Numbered from the stretch's first letter, positions 33,723-42,408 are shown. The stretch is 64,000 nt of DNA from Anaerolineales bacterium HSG25 (GCA_030377865.1 JAUCGA010000010.1:1-64000), one strand, 5' to 3'. Numbers and translations are program-made. The notes: a model not told the origin generated them from the sequence alone.

Positions 33723-34805
33723 TCACCCCGCCAAAATTGCTAATACGTCGCCAGCCTGCACGTCGGTAAAAATATCAACATCACCAATTGCTCTAGGTAA
33801 AATAAAGCGAACCGTGTTCCCGACACGCTTTTTGTCGGTAAACATGGCCGCCCACATCTCAGTTGGAGCATAGTCTGGAATTTGGGTTGAGAAACCGACT
33901 TGCCGAATAACCGCGGTGATACGGTCAACCGTATTGGCAGAGCAACGCCCTAATCGAGCCGCCAACCGTGCCGCACAAACGGTGCCAACAGCAACCGCAT
34001 CCCCGTGTCGCATATTAAAGTTCGCTAAACGCTCAAAAGCATGGGCAAAGGTATGGCCCAAATTCAGAGTCGCTCGCCGACCTTTTTCAAATGGGTCTTC
34101 TTGTACTACCTCTACTTTGACCATGATCGCGTCATGTAAAAGTTCGGTGGATAGGATGTGGTGTGGGTTGGCTTGGTTTTCTGGTTTTTTACTGTTCGAT
34201 TCTATTGCCTTAAACAGTGTTTCTCCACTTAACACCCCATGTTTAATGACCTCAGCCATGCCGGACCGAAACTCAATATCAGACAAGGTGTTGAGGACGT
34301 TCGGGTCGATAAGTACCATCTCTGGCTGTTTAAACGCTCCGACCAGATTCTTGCCCTCTGGTACATCAACGCCCGTTTTACCACCTACACTCGCATCAAC
34401 CATCGCTAACAAAGAGGTTGGAATCTGTACAAATGGCACGCCACGCAGATAACTGGCCGCGGCAAATCCGACGGTATCGCCAATAACTCCGCCACCTAAA
34501 GCGATAACGGGACTATTACGATCTAGCTTGGCCTCAATAAGTTGACTATATAGCTGGGCAACTGTATCCAGATTTTTGAACTGCTCGCCGTCCGGTAGTT
34601 CTATCTGGGTCGGCTCAAATCCCGCGGATTGCAAACTAGCTACTAACGCCGAGCCATGTAACGGCCCAACGGTCTCATTGGTAACAACCGCGCATCGACC
34701 CGTATGACCAAGGTCGGCTAATTTTGCTCCGGCATGCGCTAGAGCATTTTCTGCTAAGTAAATAGGGTAACTTCCTGTTGGGTGGGTGACTGTAGTTGTG
34801 TTCAT
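33723..34805 (-). CDS. aroB: 3-dehydroquinate synthase
   Basis: A 360-residue enzyme making dehydroquinate from DAHP, second step of the shikimate pathway, with NAD and a divalent metal. Signatures: ELPDGEQFKNLDTVAQLYSQ, VIALGGGVIGDTVGFAAASY, RGVPFVQIPTSLLAMVDASV, GGKTGVDVPEGKNLVGAFKQ, GMAEVIKHGVL and the metal-binding NLGHTFAHAFE and MRHGDAVAVGT. It is the last gene of a minus-strand shikimate operon and lies 19 bases behind the restriction-enzyme-like gene. Length and motifs are complete. Confidence 0.96.
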   Translation of the reverse strand: MNTTTVTHPTGSYPIYLAENALAHAGAKLADLGHTGRCAVVTNETVGPLHGSALVASLQSAGFEPTQIELPDGEQFKNLDTVAQLYSQLIEAKLDRNSPVIALGGGVIGDTVGFAAASYLRGVPFVQIPTSLLAMVDASVGGKTGVDVPEGKNLVGAFKQPEMVLIDPNVLNTLSDIEFRSGMAEVIKHGVLSGETLFKAIESNSKKPENQANPHHILSTELLHDAIMVKVEVVQEDPFEKGRRATLNLGHTFAHAFERLANFNMRHGDAVAVGTVCAARLAARLGRCSANTVDRITAVIRQVGFSTQIPDYAPTEMWAAMFTDKKRVGNTVRFILPRAIGDVDIFTDVQAGDVLAILAG

Positions 34806-34824
34806 GAAATAATCCTGTAATCCA

Positions 34825-35583
34825 TTATTTTTGCTTCTGTGTTTGAGTGGATGAACTGAATTTGACCAAGGTCGGCCAATCTATGCGGCCATCAATACAA
34901 AACTCTTTGCCAAACTCAAAGCTCAATTTGTTGATGAGTTGGTAATAGGCTTCTTCAAAATCATCAGTTCGTTTTTTGGCTTGATGCCCTAGTGGCTTGA
35001 TAATTTGAGTGTATAGTTCATCCTCATTAGAGATAAGTGACCAAAACTGCTGACCACAATATTTGTAGTAACCATGTTTTTGTTTGTACGGCCTATTATC
35101 TCGACCATAACAACAGCCATTAACCGCAATCACGTTCAAATCAGGCTCAGTCTTTTTTAGCTCCTGTTTTGCTCGATTAAAGTTATCAATCATCTTCTTT
35201 ATTTGACTGCTGTTTCCCCAATGAGGACCAGATTTAATCTCAACGATGTATCTTGTGTTATCTCTATCAAACTCCAGATCAATACCAACTTTGTTTACCT
35301 TTTTGCCGTTGAATGTTTTACTACATACAAATATAGCCAATCCTTCTAAAAAATCACCAAAAATAGTCTCTTCTTGCGGATATAGGTAATCGTCTAGTGC
35401 TTCCCTAACAAATGTTTCCACACTAAGAATATGTTTGGTTCTAAATAGGTATGAATATGGGTTCTTGTGTTCTAAAATATAGTTTAATGTTAATGACCGT
35501 AGTATTTTTAGGCGTTTAATATAAAACACTTCGATATTATCATGAATGTATTGAGTAATATCATTCGAGTATAATTTTTGCAC
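34825..35583 (-). CDS. PmeII-family type II restriction endonuclease-like protein
   Basis: A 252-residue protein that I recognise as the PmeII-type restriction endonuclease family. Typical stretches: EHKNPYSYLFRTKHILSVET, EETIFGDFLEGLAIFVCSKT, the PD-(D/E)XK-like core VGIDLEFDRDNTRYIVEIKS followed by GPHWGNSSQIKKM, NVIAVNGCCYGRDNRPYKQ, YYKYCGQQFW, and the C-terminal IDWPTLVKFSSS. No DNA methyltransferase is present anywhere in the window, so it is an orphan unless modification comes from elsewhere. It sits inside the shikimate operon between a NUDIX gene and aroB, on the same strand, which suggests insertion. Confidence 0.82.
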   Translation of the reverse strand: MQKLYSNDITQYIHDNIEVFYIKRLKILRSLTLNYILEHKNPYSYLFRTKHILSVETFVREALDDYLYPQEETIFGDFLEGLAIFVCSKTFNGKKVNKVGIDLEFDRDNTRYIVEIKSGPHWGNSSQIKKMIDNFNRAKQELKKTEPDLNVIAVNGCCYGRDNRPYKQKHGYYKYCGQQFWSLISNEDELYTQIIKPLGHQAKKRTDDFEEAYYQLINKLSFEFGKEFCIDGRIDWPTLVKFSSSTQTQKQK

Positions 35584-35629
35584 TGTTATTACCCTTTTAA
35601 AAACCTAACTATAAACATATTAGGTTTGC

Positions 35630-36058
35630 TTACGTCCTTAATTTAAGAGGATTTATCAGATATTCTAACAACAACACGACGACTTCGCACGGAAATATAT
35701 CAATCTTTGATAGTTCCGTTAGAGGAATCCACTCTAGGCGATATTGATTCTCGGCTGAGAGTTCTAATAGTTCTGGCCCACCGAGTTTCAATTGCCCTTG
35801 GGGGTGGCTTGTTAAAAAATAATGCTCCAAATTTCCTCTATTTTCAAACGTAAACAGTTTTTTTGAGAGGGTGACTTGCAAATTGGTCTCTTCTTTTATC
35901 TCGCGCAAACAAGCCTGTTCTGGAGTCTCACCCGGCTCAATGCCACCGCCGGGAAAAACATAGTATATCCCCCGTCCTTTTCGGTTACGGTACATGACTA
36001 GAATTTTATTATCTTTATCGAGAATAATGGCGACGGCTCGGTGGCGTGGTTTTGACAA
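35630..36058 (-). CDS. NUDIX hydrolase
   Basis: A 142-residue NUDIX protein. The box reads GGGIEPGETPEQACLREIKE then ETNLQV, complete. The N-terminus HRAVAIILDKDNKILVMYRN and the FENRGNLEHYFLTSHPQG segment resemble small MutT-like hydrolases acting on nucleotide or nucleoside diphosphate substrates; the actual substrate is unknown. It lies between a small ORF and the PmeII-like gene within the shikimate operon. Spacing to the upstream small ORF is five bases, so they are probably translated together. Confidence 0.9.
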   Translation of the reverse strand: MSKPRHRAVAIILDKDNKILVMYRNRKGRGIYYVFPGGGIEPGETPEQACLREIKEETNLQVTLSKKLFTFENRGNLEHYFLTSHPQGQLKLGGPELLELSAENQYRLEWIPLTELSKIDIFPCEVVVLLLEYLINPLKLRT

Positions 36059-36063
36059 GTTGT

Positions 36064-36264
36064 TTATCCTTGGTATTTTGAGCGTTTTCTTGGTTTAACT
36101 TGTTGTTTGTGGTGCTTAAAACTACGGATATTTTCTAACGCCAAAACCCCCAACATCTCAGCATATAGGTCGCGGTGTAAGTCGGTGCGAACTTGTAATA
36201 GTTTTAAGTTAGTTTGGTTAAATATCTGTTCAACATAGGTATACTCAAGCTGATTTAAGGACAT
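36064..36264 (-). CDS. Small hypothetical protein in the shikimate operon
   Basis: A 66-residue basic protein (MSLNQLEYTYVEQIFNQTNL ... KQQVKPRKRSKYQG) that I do not recognise. No TM or signal segment. Its start lies 20 bases inside the end of aroK in another frame, and it ends five bases before the NUDIX gene, which supports real translation in the operon. The Lys/Arg-rich tail could bind nucleic acid, but this is a guess. Confidence 0.5.
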   Translation of the reverse strand: MSLNQLEYTYVEQIFNQTNLKLLQVRTDLHRDLYAEMLGVLALENIRSFKHHKQQVKPRKRSKYQG

Positions 36265-36802
36265 TATTACCTCCGGTTTCTACCAACGCCATAATTTGGT
36301 CAGCCGCCTCAACGGGGTTCAGGTGGGTAACGTCAATCTGGTACGGGATTTGTTGGTAGGCCGGTTGGCGCTGGGCTAATAAATCCATTAAACGATTAAA
36401 ACGAGATGCATCTTGCTCGGCTAACATGGGACGATTTTCAGAATCTCCAATGCGTTGCCACAGAATATCGGGCTGGCAATTGAGACAGATAACCAGCCCC
36501 GTTTCGGCCAACACTTGCCGGTTGGCCGGAGGAATCAAAGCTCCCCCACCAGTGGCAATCACGTGGCCTGAACGTTGGGCCAACTCATGACAAAGGCTGG
36601 CCTCAAGTTGACGAAAGTAAGGCTCGCCCTCGGTCTCAAAAATCTGGTTGATAGTGCGAGCCTCTCGGTACTCAATCAGTTCGTCCATGTCCAAAAAAGG
36701 CCGACTGAGTCTACTTGCCAGTAGTTTGCCCACGGTCGATTTACCTGTGCCCATAAAGCCAGTTAGAACGATGTTGGGTTGGGAGGAGTATTGTTTGCTC
36801 AT
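36245..36802 (-). CDS. aroK: Shikimate kinase
   Basis: A 185-residue kinase phosphorylating shikimate with ATP. Motifs: Walker A in NIVLTGFMGTGKSTVGKLLA, shikimate-binding DMDELIEYREARTINQIFE and EGEPYFRQLEASLCHELAQ, GHVIATGGGALIPP, and the lid region ENRPMLAEQD with its arginine. Size is normal. It starts 12 bases after aroA on the same strand; the following small ORF overlaps its end by 20 bases. Confidence 0.95.
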   Translation of the reverse strand: MSKQYSSQPNIVLTGFMGTGKSTVGKLLASRLSRPFLDMDELIEYREARTINQIFETEGEPYFRQLEASLCHELAQRSGHVIATGGGALIPPANRQVLAETGLVICLNCQPDILWQRIGDSENRPMLAEQDASRFNRLMDLLAQRQPAYQQIPYQIDVTHLNPVEAADQIMALVETGGNNVLKSA

Positions 36803-36814
36803 ACGATTGGTTCG

Positions 36815-38095
36815 TTATTGCGGCAATAAAAGTTTGAAATCGTCAAAAAAGGTCGGGTAGGTTTTGTGAGTGCAGATGGGGTCTTTGATGACCACCCCCG
36901 ACTGTTTTAGACCTGTTACCGCAAAAGCCATGGCCATACGATGGTCGTTGTAGGTTTCAATTTCGGCGGGTTGTAAAGTGCTGGGGTAAATTTTCAGACC
37001 ATCCTGAAATGCCTCAACGGTTGCCCCTAATCGTTGTAACTCGCTGACAACGGCGCTGATACGGTCAGTCTCTTTCCAGCGAATATGCTCTACATTCCGA
37101 ATCGTGATTGGCGAGTCAGCAAACGGGGCAATGGCGGCTAATGTTGGCACAGTGTCGGACATGCCATTTAGGTCAATATCAAGCCCATGTAGTTGTTTGG
37201 GGCCAACGACCTCGGTATAACTATCGGTCACGGTGACTTGACAGCCCATGTCGGCTAGAACCTGCACAAACTGGGCATCACCTTGGCATGAGTTGTTGGT
37301 TAAATGGTTGACCCGCAGACGGCTACCTGTTAGCGCCGCCGCGGCGAAAAAGTAGGTCGCATTTGAGGCATCTGGTTCAATCAAATAACGTTGCGGCTTG
37401 TATCGCTGACCCGCTTTAATATGAAAGCGTTTATAATTTTCATGCATCACCTCAACCCCAAAGTCACGCATCATCTGCAAAGTAATGTCGATGTATGGAA
37501 TCGAGACCAGTTTATCGGTAATCTCGATCATGGTGTCCTGCTGGGCGTAAGGCGTAATCATCAACAGGCCCGATAGTTGTTGACTAGTTTTGCTGGCATC
37601 TATTTTGATATGCCCGCCCGGAAAACGGTTGGCCTGCATGCTGTAGGGCATGAAACCTCGCTGACCGCCATACTCAACCGTGGTGCCGAGTTGTTCAAGG
37701 ATGGTTAGCATATCCCCCATGGGGCGTTCTCGCATGCGGGGGATGCCATCAAACTGATACCGCCCCTCACCCAAGGCGACCAATGCGGTCACGAACCGAG
37801 CGGTTGTACCTGACAACCCCACGAACAGGTCAGCATGGTCAGCCGGAATTTTGCCCCCTTGCCCCTGAATTGTAATCTGTTTGGTAGCAGAATCGGCCTC
37901 AACCGGAATCCCTAACGCCTGTAAACAGTTAACACACAGCTCGGTATCTTCGCTAAACAGAGCCTCTTCTAAAATAGTTTCACCATCGACTAACGCGGCG
38001 ATGACCAGTACGCGATTGGTAATACTTTTACAGCCGGGTATTTTCACCGTTGCATCAAATGGTTGTTGTAGTTGGGGGATGGTGATGTTATTCAT
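36815..38095 (-). CDS. aroA: 3-phosphoshikimate 1-carboxyvinyltransferase (EPSP synthase)
   Basis: A 426-residue enzyme joining shikimate-3-phosphate and PEP, sixth step of the shikimate pathway. Motifs: KIPGCKSITNRVLVIAALVD, LFVGLSGTTARFVTALVALG, GIPRMRERPMGDML, DASKTSQQLSGLLM, EPDASNATYFFAAAALTG, RWKETDRISAVVSELQRLGA and YNDHRMAMAFAV. I choose ATG at 38095 (MNNITIPQLQQPF), which overlaps the end of a 25-codon leader ORF; the upstream in-frame GTG at 38113 lies inside that leader. It heads the aroA-aroK-(66 aa)-NUDIX-PmeII-aroB operon. Confidence 0.95.
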   Translation of the reverse strand: MNNITIPQLQQPFDATVKIPGCKSITNRVLVIAALVDGETILEEALFSEDTELCVNCLQALGIPVEADSATKQITIQGQGGKIPADHADLFVGLSGTTARFVTALVALGEGRYQFDGIPRMRERPMGDMLTILEQLGTTVEYGGQRGFMPYSMQANRFPGGHIKIDASKTSQQLSGLLMITPYAQQDTMIEITDKLVSIPYIDITLQMMRDFGVEVMHENYKRFHIKAGQRYKPQRYLIEPDASNATYFFAAAALTGSRLRVNHLTNNSCQGDAQFVQVLADMGCQVTVTDSYTEVVGPKQLHGLDIDLNGMSDTVPTLAAIAPFADSPITIRNVEHIRWKETDRISAVVSELQRLGATVEAFQDGLKIYPSTLQPAEIETYNDHRMAMAFAVTGLKQSGVVIKDPICTHKTYPTFFDDFKLLLPQ

Positions 38096-38165
38096 GAAGA
38101 TTGTTGCCCCCACGATATTTTTCGGGGTTAAAGGTAATCTCTACAATTTTAACTTCGGTTGCCAT
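38088..38165 (-). CDS. 25-codon leader ORF overlapping aroA
   Basis: ATG at 38165 is preceded by a very good AAGGAGCAGGT ribosome binding site and encodes MATEVKIVEITFNPEK, then YRGGNNLHE-stop. The stop overlaps the first codons of aroA (CATGAATAA), so aroA is likely translated by coupling. A promoter lies 35 bases upstream. The peptide has only one Phe and one Tyr and no Trp, so classical amino-acid attenuation is not evident. Confidence 0.5.
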   Translation of the reverse strand: MATEVKIVEITFNPEKYRGGNNLHE

Positions 38166-38199
38166 ACCTGCTCCTTGGGTAGTTATGAGTCACTTCAAC

Positions 38200-38229
38200 A
38201 TGGTAGCACAAAAACGCTTAGGTATGCAA
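38200..38229 (-). promoter_or_regulatory. Putative sigma70-type promoter of the shikimate operon
   Basis: On the minus strand TTGCAT, an 18-base spacer and TACCAT, about 35 bases upstream of the leader ATG at 38165. Confidence 0.5.
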
Positions 38230-38262
38230 AGATAATTAGTCGTACTAAACAGAATGATTAAT

Positions 38263-38305
38263 AAAAAATAGTCATCCGATAATTTTAACTCGTCGGATGA
38301 CTATT
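38263..38305 (-). terminator. Intrinsic terminator, outer side of the shikimate promoter region
   Basis: The stem AATAGTCATCCGA / TCGGATGACTATT is perfect. On the minus strand it is followed by TTTTTTATT and ends the peptidase operon (38328-40021). Confidence 0.8.
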
Positions 38306-38327
38306 AGGGACAAATTTATCCAGACAG

Positions 38328-39455
38328 TTACAACGCCATAATCAACTCTGCCGTTAGGGCGGCTCGAATTGGTAACATGTCTAATACAGTATGCTCAGTG
38401 AGAGCATGCGCCCCACCACCAATAGAGCCGAGTCCGTCGAGGGTGGGTACGCCCATGGCCGCCACAAAGCTACCATCGCTACCGCCTCCTGATAACCGCC
38501 TTTCCGTTGGAAACCCTAATTGGGCTGATATTGCTTTGGCTTTTTCAAATAAATCCATATCGGTCATCGTTTCAGGCCAAGGCGGGCGAGACATGCCCCC
38601 TGTTATGCTGAGTTGGCTACCCTTAAGTGCGGGGCGGATATCACCTATTTTTTCGACATAGCCTGCTTCATCAACCGGGTGGGTGATACGTAAGTCGATT
38701 TCGGCAGTAGCGTGCGGAGCGATGACATTAGGGCGTTCTCCACCGGAAATCACACCCACATTGACGCTTACACCTTTATTTAAGTCGGTTAAGCCATGCA
38801 GATATTGGGTTTGTCGGGCTAACTCCTCAATGGCACTGACTCCTTTTTCTGGTTCGATACCGGCATGAGCGGCTACACCTGTTACTGCTAATTGGAAGCG
38901 CCCCACTCCCTTACGGGCAATGGTAATGCCACGATTGATGGCTCCCTCATGCACGAAACAGTAGTTGCTTCGTCGACCTTCGGCTTCAATGATGGATCGA
39001 GAGGTGGGGCTACTGACCTCCTCGTCACTGGTTAAAAGGTAGACGAGTTTATGACGGGGCTTGAGTTGCAGATCATGAATGGCTCGCAGGGCATACAGGT
39101 TGATGAGTGTGCCTGCTTTCATGTCATGCACACCGGGGCCTTTGCCGTGTCCATCCTCAATGGTAAAGGGGCGACGAGAGGCTTCGCCAAGCGGCCAAAC
39201 CGTATCAAAATGGTTTAGGGTTAGAATCTGTCCCGTTCCCTGACCGTAGGCTAAGGTATAATGGTCGCCATAGTCGGTTTGATGGTGAGTGGTAGTTAAT
39301 TCTGCACCCGTATCAAGAAAGCTTTGCATGGTCATTTGCCCCATTGCATCGACGGCGGGTTTATGGTAAGTGGGTGATTCTTGGTTAACCCACTGCGCTA
39401 ATCGCTCAACCATCTCGTCCTGTAAGGGTTTTAGGTAATCAAGAATTTGGTTCAT
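38328..39455 (-). CDS. M20-family metallopeptidase (glutamate carboxypeptidase-like)
   Basis: A 375-residue zinc peptidase of the M20 family, close to CPG2-like carboxypeptidases. Motifs: LTLNHFDTVWPLGEASRRPF (first metal His and catalytic Asp), KGPGVHDMKAGTLINLYALR, LVYLLTSDEEVSSPTSRSII (Glu-Glu pair), the dimerisation domain from about 180, and ERRLSGGGSDGSFVAAMGVP with ALTEHTVLDML near the end. It probably trims N-acyl amino acids or dipeptides. It starts with a four-base overlap after the GNAT gene and ends at a strong terminator. Confidence 0.92.
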   Translation of the reverse strand: MNQILDYLKPLQDEMVERLAQWVNQESPTYHKPAVDAMGQMTMQSFLDTGAELTTTHHQTDYGDHYTLAYGQGTGQILTLNHFDTVWPLGEASRRPFTIEDGHGKGPGVHDMKAGTLINLYALRAIHDLQLKPRHKLVYLLTSDEEVSSPTSRSIIEAEGRRSNYCFVHEGAINRGITIARKGVGRFQLAVTGVAAHAGIEPEKGVSAIEELARQTQYLHGLTDLNKGVSVNVGVISGGERPNVIAPHATAEIDLRITHPVDEAGYVEKIGDIRPALKGSQLSITGGMSRPPWPETMTDMDLFEKAKAISAQLGFPTERRLSGGGSDGSFVAAMGVPTLDGLGSIGGGAHALTEHTVLDMLPIRAALTAELIMAL

Positions 39456-40021
39456 TGGTTATGTGAGTTTATTAAGTCCATATTGGTGACGGGTCGTATA
39501 TATTGGGCGAGAGTGACGATTTGAGTCCCTAAAAATTGACCATGTTTGCGATAGTAGACAAACCCATGCCGCTCGTAGAGACGACGAGCACGGTGGTTGG
39601 TTGCCTGAACAGAGACCGAACATTGCTTTATTGCCGCTTGAGTGAGTCCCGAAAAGCCCATGTTTAACAACGAGCGACCAATCCCCATGTTTTGATAATC
39701 GGGCAATACATAAAAGCGGATTAACTCTGCTCGGCCTTGAGTGGGATGGTATCGTCGTATAAAATGTCCAAATCCGATGACCTTATCATCCATCTCAGCT
39801 ACATAAAACCAATGACCGGAGGTATCAATTGCTTCGGCTAAATTGGTTGGATTGTAGGAACTACTTAAAAAATCACGTCTATTTTCGACCGCGATGGTGT
39901 CACTGTAGGTGTCATCCCAAGTGACTTGAGCAACATGAGAAATCCGAGCCAAATCTATGTGGGTGGCAAATCTGATGATTAAGGTGTCAACTGTTTGAGG
40001 TATGTCTTTTATGGCTTCCAT
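39452..40021 (-). CDS. GNAT-family N-acetyltransferase
   Basis: A 189-residue acetyl-CoA-dependent acyltransferase. The GNAT fold shows in IRFATHIDLARISHVAQVTW, WFYVAEMDDKVIGFGHFIRR, the acetyl-CoA loop ELIRFYVLPDYQNMGIGRSL (Q/RxxGxG/A form QNMGIG), and SVQATNHRARRLYERHGFVY. The substrate is unknown. It is the first gene of a two-gene operon with the M20 peptidase, which may point to an N-acyl amino acid substrate, though that is only inference. Confidence 0.9.
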   Translation of the reverse strand: MEAIKDIPQTVDTLIIRFATHIDLARISHVAQVTWDDTYSDTIAVENRRDFLSSSYNPTNLAEAIDTSGHWFYVAEMDDKVIGFGHFIRRYHPTQGRAELIRFYVLPDYQNMGIGRSLLNMGFSGLTQAAIKQCSVSVQATNHRARRLYERHGFVYYRKHGQFLGTQIVTLAQYIRPVTNMDLINSHNQ

Positions 40022-40087
40022 AGCTGTAAATTATCTAAAGGTGGTAAGTTGTAGTGAAGTGACTTGGTACCCGACATCTTGATTAGA

Positions 40088-40165
40088 GAAAAGATTTTTC
40101 GACAGGATTAACAGAATTGACAGGATTTTTTGCTTTTAATCTTGTTGATCCTGTCAAATATTACT
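40088..40165. repeat. L-like GACAGGATT repeat
   Basis: TCGACAGGATTAACAGAATT and ATCTTGTTGATCCTGTCAAA form a loose inverted repeat. The gap 40022-40330 holds this and element G2; nothing else is seen. Confidence 0.55.
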
Positions 40166-40180
40166 CTATGATTAGCCTAA

Positions 40181-40287
40181 TGAATGAGGTCTAAATAAGT
40201 TGCGCGCTCCAGAGTGGTTCAATCTCTAAGATTGAACCACTCTCACCATGAACTGCACAAGTTAATTATAATTAATCCCGATTCCTA
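40181..40287. repeat. Element G2
   Basis: TGAATGAGGTCTAAATAAG to TAATCCCGATTCCT, core AGAGTGGTTCAATCTC / AGATTGAACCACTCT. Confidence 0.75.
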
Positions 40288-40330
40288 AGCTAAACTTCTT
40301 GTTGGGTAGCAAGGTGAAGTGATAAAGATG

Positions 40331-41239
40331 TCAATCAATTTTGACACCGTGTGCCCATGAAGGAAAGTCGGATGAGTTGGCTAGTTCACCTTTTTCCATT
40401 TTGTAGATATTGGGTGTACGTGGGTCGGTACTGCGAGCAAATCCGGTTACGGCATACCCACGTTGAAAATAGGTTTCAAACACATCACGGGTCGATTCTC
40501 TCCAACCGCGGGCAATGCTTAAGTCATTCTTTTTTATAAGGTTTAAATCAGGGGGAATTTGTACGAGCAATATATCGTCTTTTAGCTCAAGTTCAGTAGC
40601 AATCGGGCGTGGAATATTACCTTCCCAAGCGATATAGTTGACGAGTGGATAAGTTTCGGCATCAAGCCAATCTCGGGCTAGGGGGCGAGTTGTATTACTG
40701 CGAATACGTTCTCGTACTCGGGGACTCATCAACTCCCATTCTAGTAAAAAACGATCAGTTGATAACCCCACTTGTAGCGGGTTTTGTACTGTGCCATAGA
40801 TATTTCGGACATAGTGACGTACAAATCCACCTAACTTCTCGATATTCAACAGGGCATTTCTACCGAGTAGCGGATCATACGTCCAAACAACCAAGTCAAT
40901 CCCCTGCCGCAACATTTGATCACGTTGAGCCAGCTTAAGTAACGTTCCGGTTCCATAACCTTGATGCGAGGGTAACACTCCCATTCGTTGCGAAAAAAGG
41001 TAAAGTTTGGCTCCAGACATGCCTAAATAGCCAAATAAAAACCCAATTAAATCCATGCCGTCGTATGCACCTAACAACACTCCACCGTTATGTGCCGCTG
41101 AGATAAGCTGTGTATATGGGAAGACCATTAAATCGGTGTAACCCCATGTGGCTCGTTGAATCTCATGACACTTGCGTAAATCGGTGAGAGTTTTGATCGG
41201 AGAAATTTTAATGTTGGTACCAAATTTAGTTGATTGCAT
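40331..41239 (-). CDS. GNAT-superfamily protein, COG3375-like
   Basis: A 302-residue protein whose N-terminal half is a GNAT domain: ISPIKTLTDLRKCHEIQRAT, GGVLLGAYDGMDLIGFLFGY, RMGVLPSHQGYGTGTLLKLA (CoA loop QGYGTG) and WTYDPLLGRNALLNIEKLGG. The C-terminal half (about 170-302) is an extra domain with ILLVQIPPDLNLIKKNDLSI, as in predicted acetyltransferases of COG3375. Substrate and pathway unknown. Monocistronic on the minus strand, flanked by repeat-rich gaps on both sides. Confidence 0.82.
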   Translation of the reverse strand: MQSTKFGTNIKISPIKTLTDLRKCHEIQRATWGYTDLMVFPYTQLISAAHNGGVLLGAYDGMDLIGFLFGYLGMSGAKLYLFSQRMGVLPSHQGYGTGTLLKLAQRDQMLRQGIDLVVWTYDPLLGRNALLNIEKLGGFVRHYVRNIYGTVQNPLQVGLSTDRFLLEWELMSPRVRERIRSNTTRPLARDWLDAETYPLVNYIAWEGNIPRPIATELELKDDILLVQIPPDLNLIKKNDLSIARGWRESTRDVFETYFQRGYAVTGFARSTDPRTPNIYKMEKGELANSSDFPSWAHGVKID

Positions 41240-41522
41240 GTGAGAACACGTCTTAATGTATATTAAAATTTAGAAGTTAGTATATCATCCATAATGCTCA
41301 ACTGCAAGGGGAAATTTGTCCCCCTTAATGGATTAAGCACCATAGGAATATGAGCGAACCGTCTTGGGGTTTATTTGTTGTGAGTATAAACCATCTGACG
41401 GTTGTTCTTATTAAAGCTGACGCTACCTAATTCTTTGGCTGAACCACACTATAGTGGATGCCTCGAAGATTAACGGATTTATTTGTCCAATAACGGAATT
41501 TTTTGTCCTTGACGGTGATTAT

Positions 41523-41686
41523 GGCAGTTCCAACTTTATAAAACCTCCCAAAATCGGCCTTGCCCTGTGAGTGAATTCACAGGCTAATACGGGCAACCTG
41601 CTTAAGCAGGTTTTTCGTTTAAGATGCTGATTTCAATCAGTGGGTTGTTTGGGAGATTTATTTTTCTGGAACAGCCTATATACGGG
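41523..41686. repeat. Element P2 carrying an H-type core
   Basis: Ends GGCAGTTCCAACTTTATAAA and TCTGGAACAGCC with CTCCCAAA/TTTGGGAG arms as in P1. The interior is H-like: CTGTGAGTGAATTCACAG, AACCTGCTTAAGCAGGTT and GCTGATTTCAATCAGTG. Between 41240 and 41522 I see nothing else. Confidence 0.7.
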
Positions 41687-41702
41687 CGGGAACTATCCGT
41701 TC

Positions 41703-41793
41703 GTAAAAGTTCAGTAAAATCGCCCTAGAAACCCGATTTCTTAAAGAAATCGGGTTTCTGACGTTCCTTCTGGCGAGTTCACTGAATATTTAC
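41703..41793 (-). repeat. Element A6
   Basis: GTAAAAGTTCAGT to ACTGAATATTTAC, consensus hairpin. Flanks tccgttc and tccgttg give only an imperfect duplication. Confidence 0.87.
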
Positions 41794-42115
41794 TCCGTTG
41801 TAGTGTTGATTCCGGCTAAACCAAAGAAAAAGTTAGGGTGAGTATTAAAGAACGATAGGCTAGAGGTTAAAAAAAAGTACAGAACAGTGGTTAGATGAGG
41901 TTGGGGTTGATTAAAACGACCGTTTTAATATTGATGATGTTGCAGTTAAGTATAGCATAATCCGGTTGAAGAGCTTGTTACTTTGATTATAGTAAAATAA
42001 GTTGCATTATGTCAACTTTTTTCAGTACTATTAGCATATTGAATTTGATGGCATGACCACAGTAAAATAGAGGTAATAAAATTGTTCACAAAATCTATTA
42101 AAAACGAGTAACATA

Positions 42116-42295
42116 ATGATAAAACAAACCGCTCAACTTATATTCAAGGCCTTAGTGATTGGTATATTATTAAATGTTGGTTTAGGACAGGTTCCCACGA
42201 CCGCTCAAACCCTCAACAGTCAAGAAATACAACCTAGTTTGTATCAGGCTCCGCTTAATAGTGCAGGAGATATTGTTGCCAATACGGCTCAATAG
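42116..42295 (+). CDS. Short exported-peptide ORF, probably a truncated secretory gene
   Basis: A 59-codon frame starting MIKQTAQLIFKALVIGILLN has a signal-peptide-like N-terminus (basic start, hydrophobic core to GLGQVPTTAQT) followed by a polar stretch ending GDIVANTAQ-stop. Element G3 begins about 20 bases downstream, so the gene may be the 5' stub of a larger secreted protein, or a genuine small peptide. It is the only candidate gene in the 1.5-kb gap 41240-42740. Confidence 0.35.
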   Translation: MIKQTAQLIFKALVIGILLNVGLGQVPTTAQTLNSQEIQPSLYQAPLNSAGDIVANTAQ

Positions 42296-42317
42296 ATTGA
42301 TTGAACCAATGTGATTA

Positions 42318-42408
42318 AGAATCGGGATTAATTAACTTGTGCAGTTCATGGTGAGAGTGGTTCAATCTCTAAGATTGAACCACTCTGGAGCGCGCAACTT
42401 ATTTAGGC
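42318..42408. repeat. Element G3
   Basis: GAATCGGGATTAATTAAC to CGCAACTTATTTAGG, core AGAGTGGTTCAATCTC / AGATTGAACCACTCT. It runs into element K1. Confidence 0.72.
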
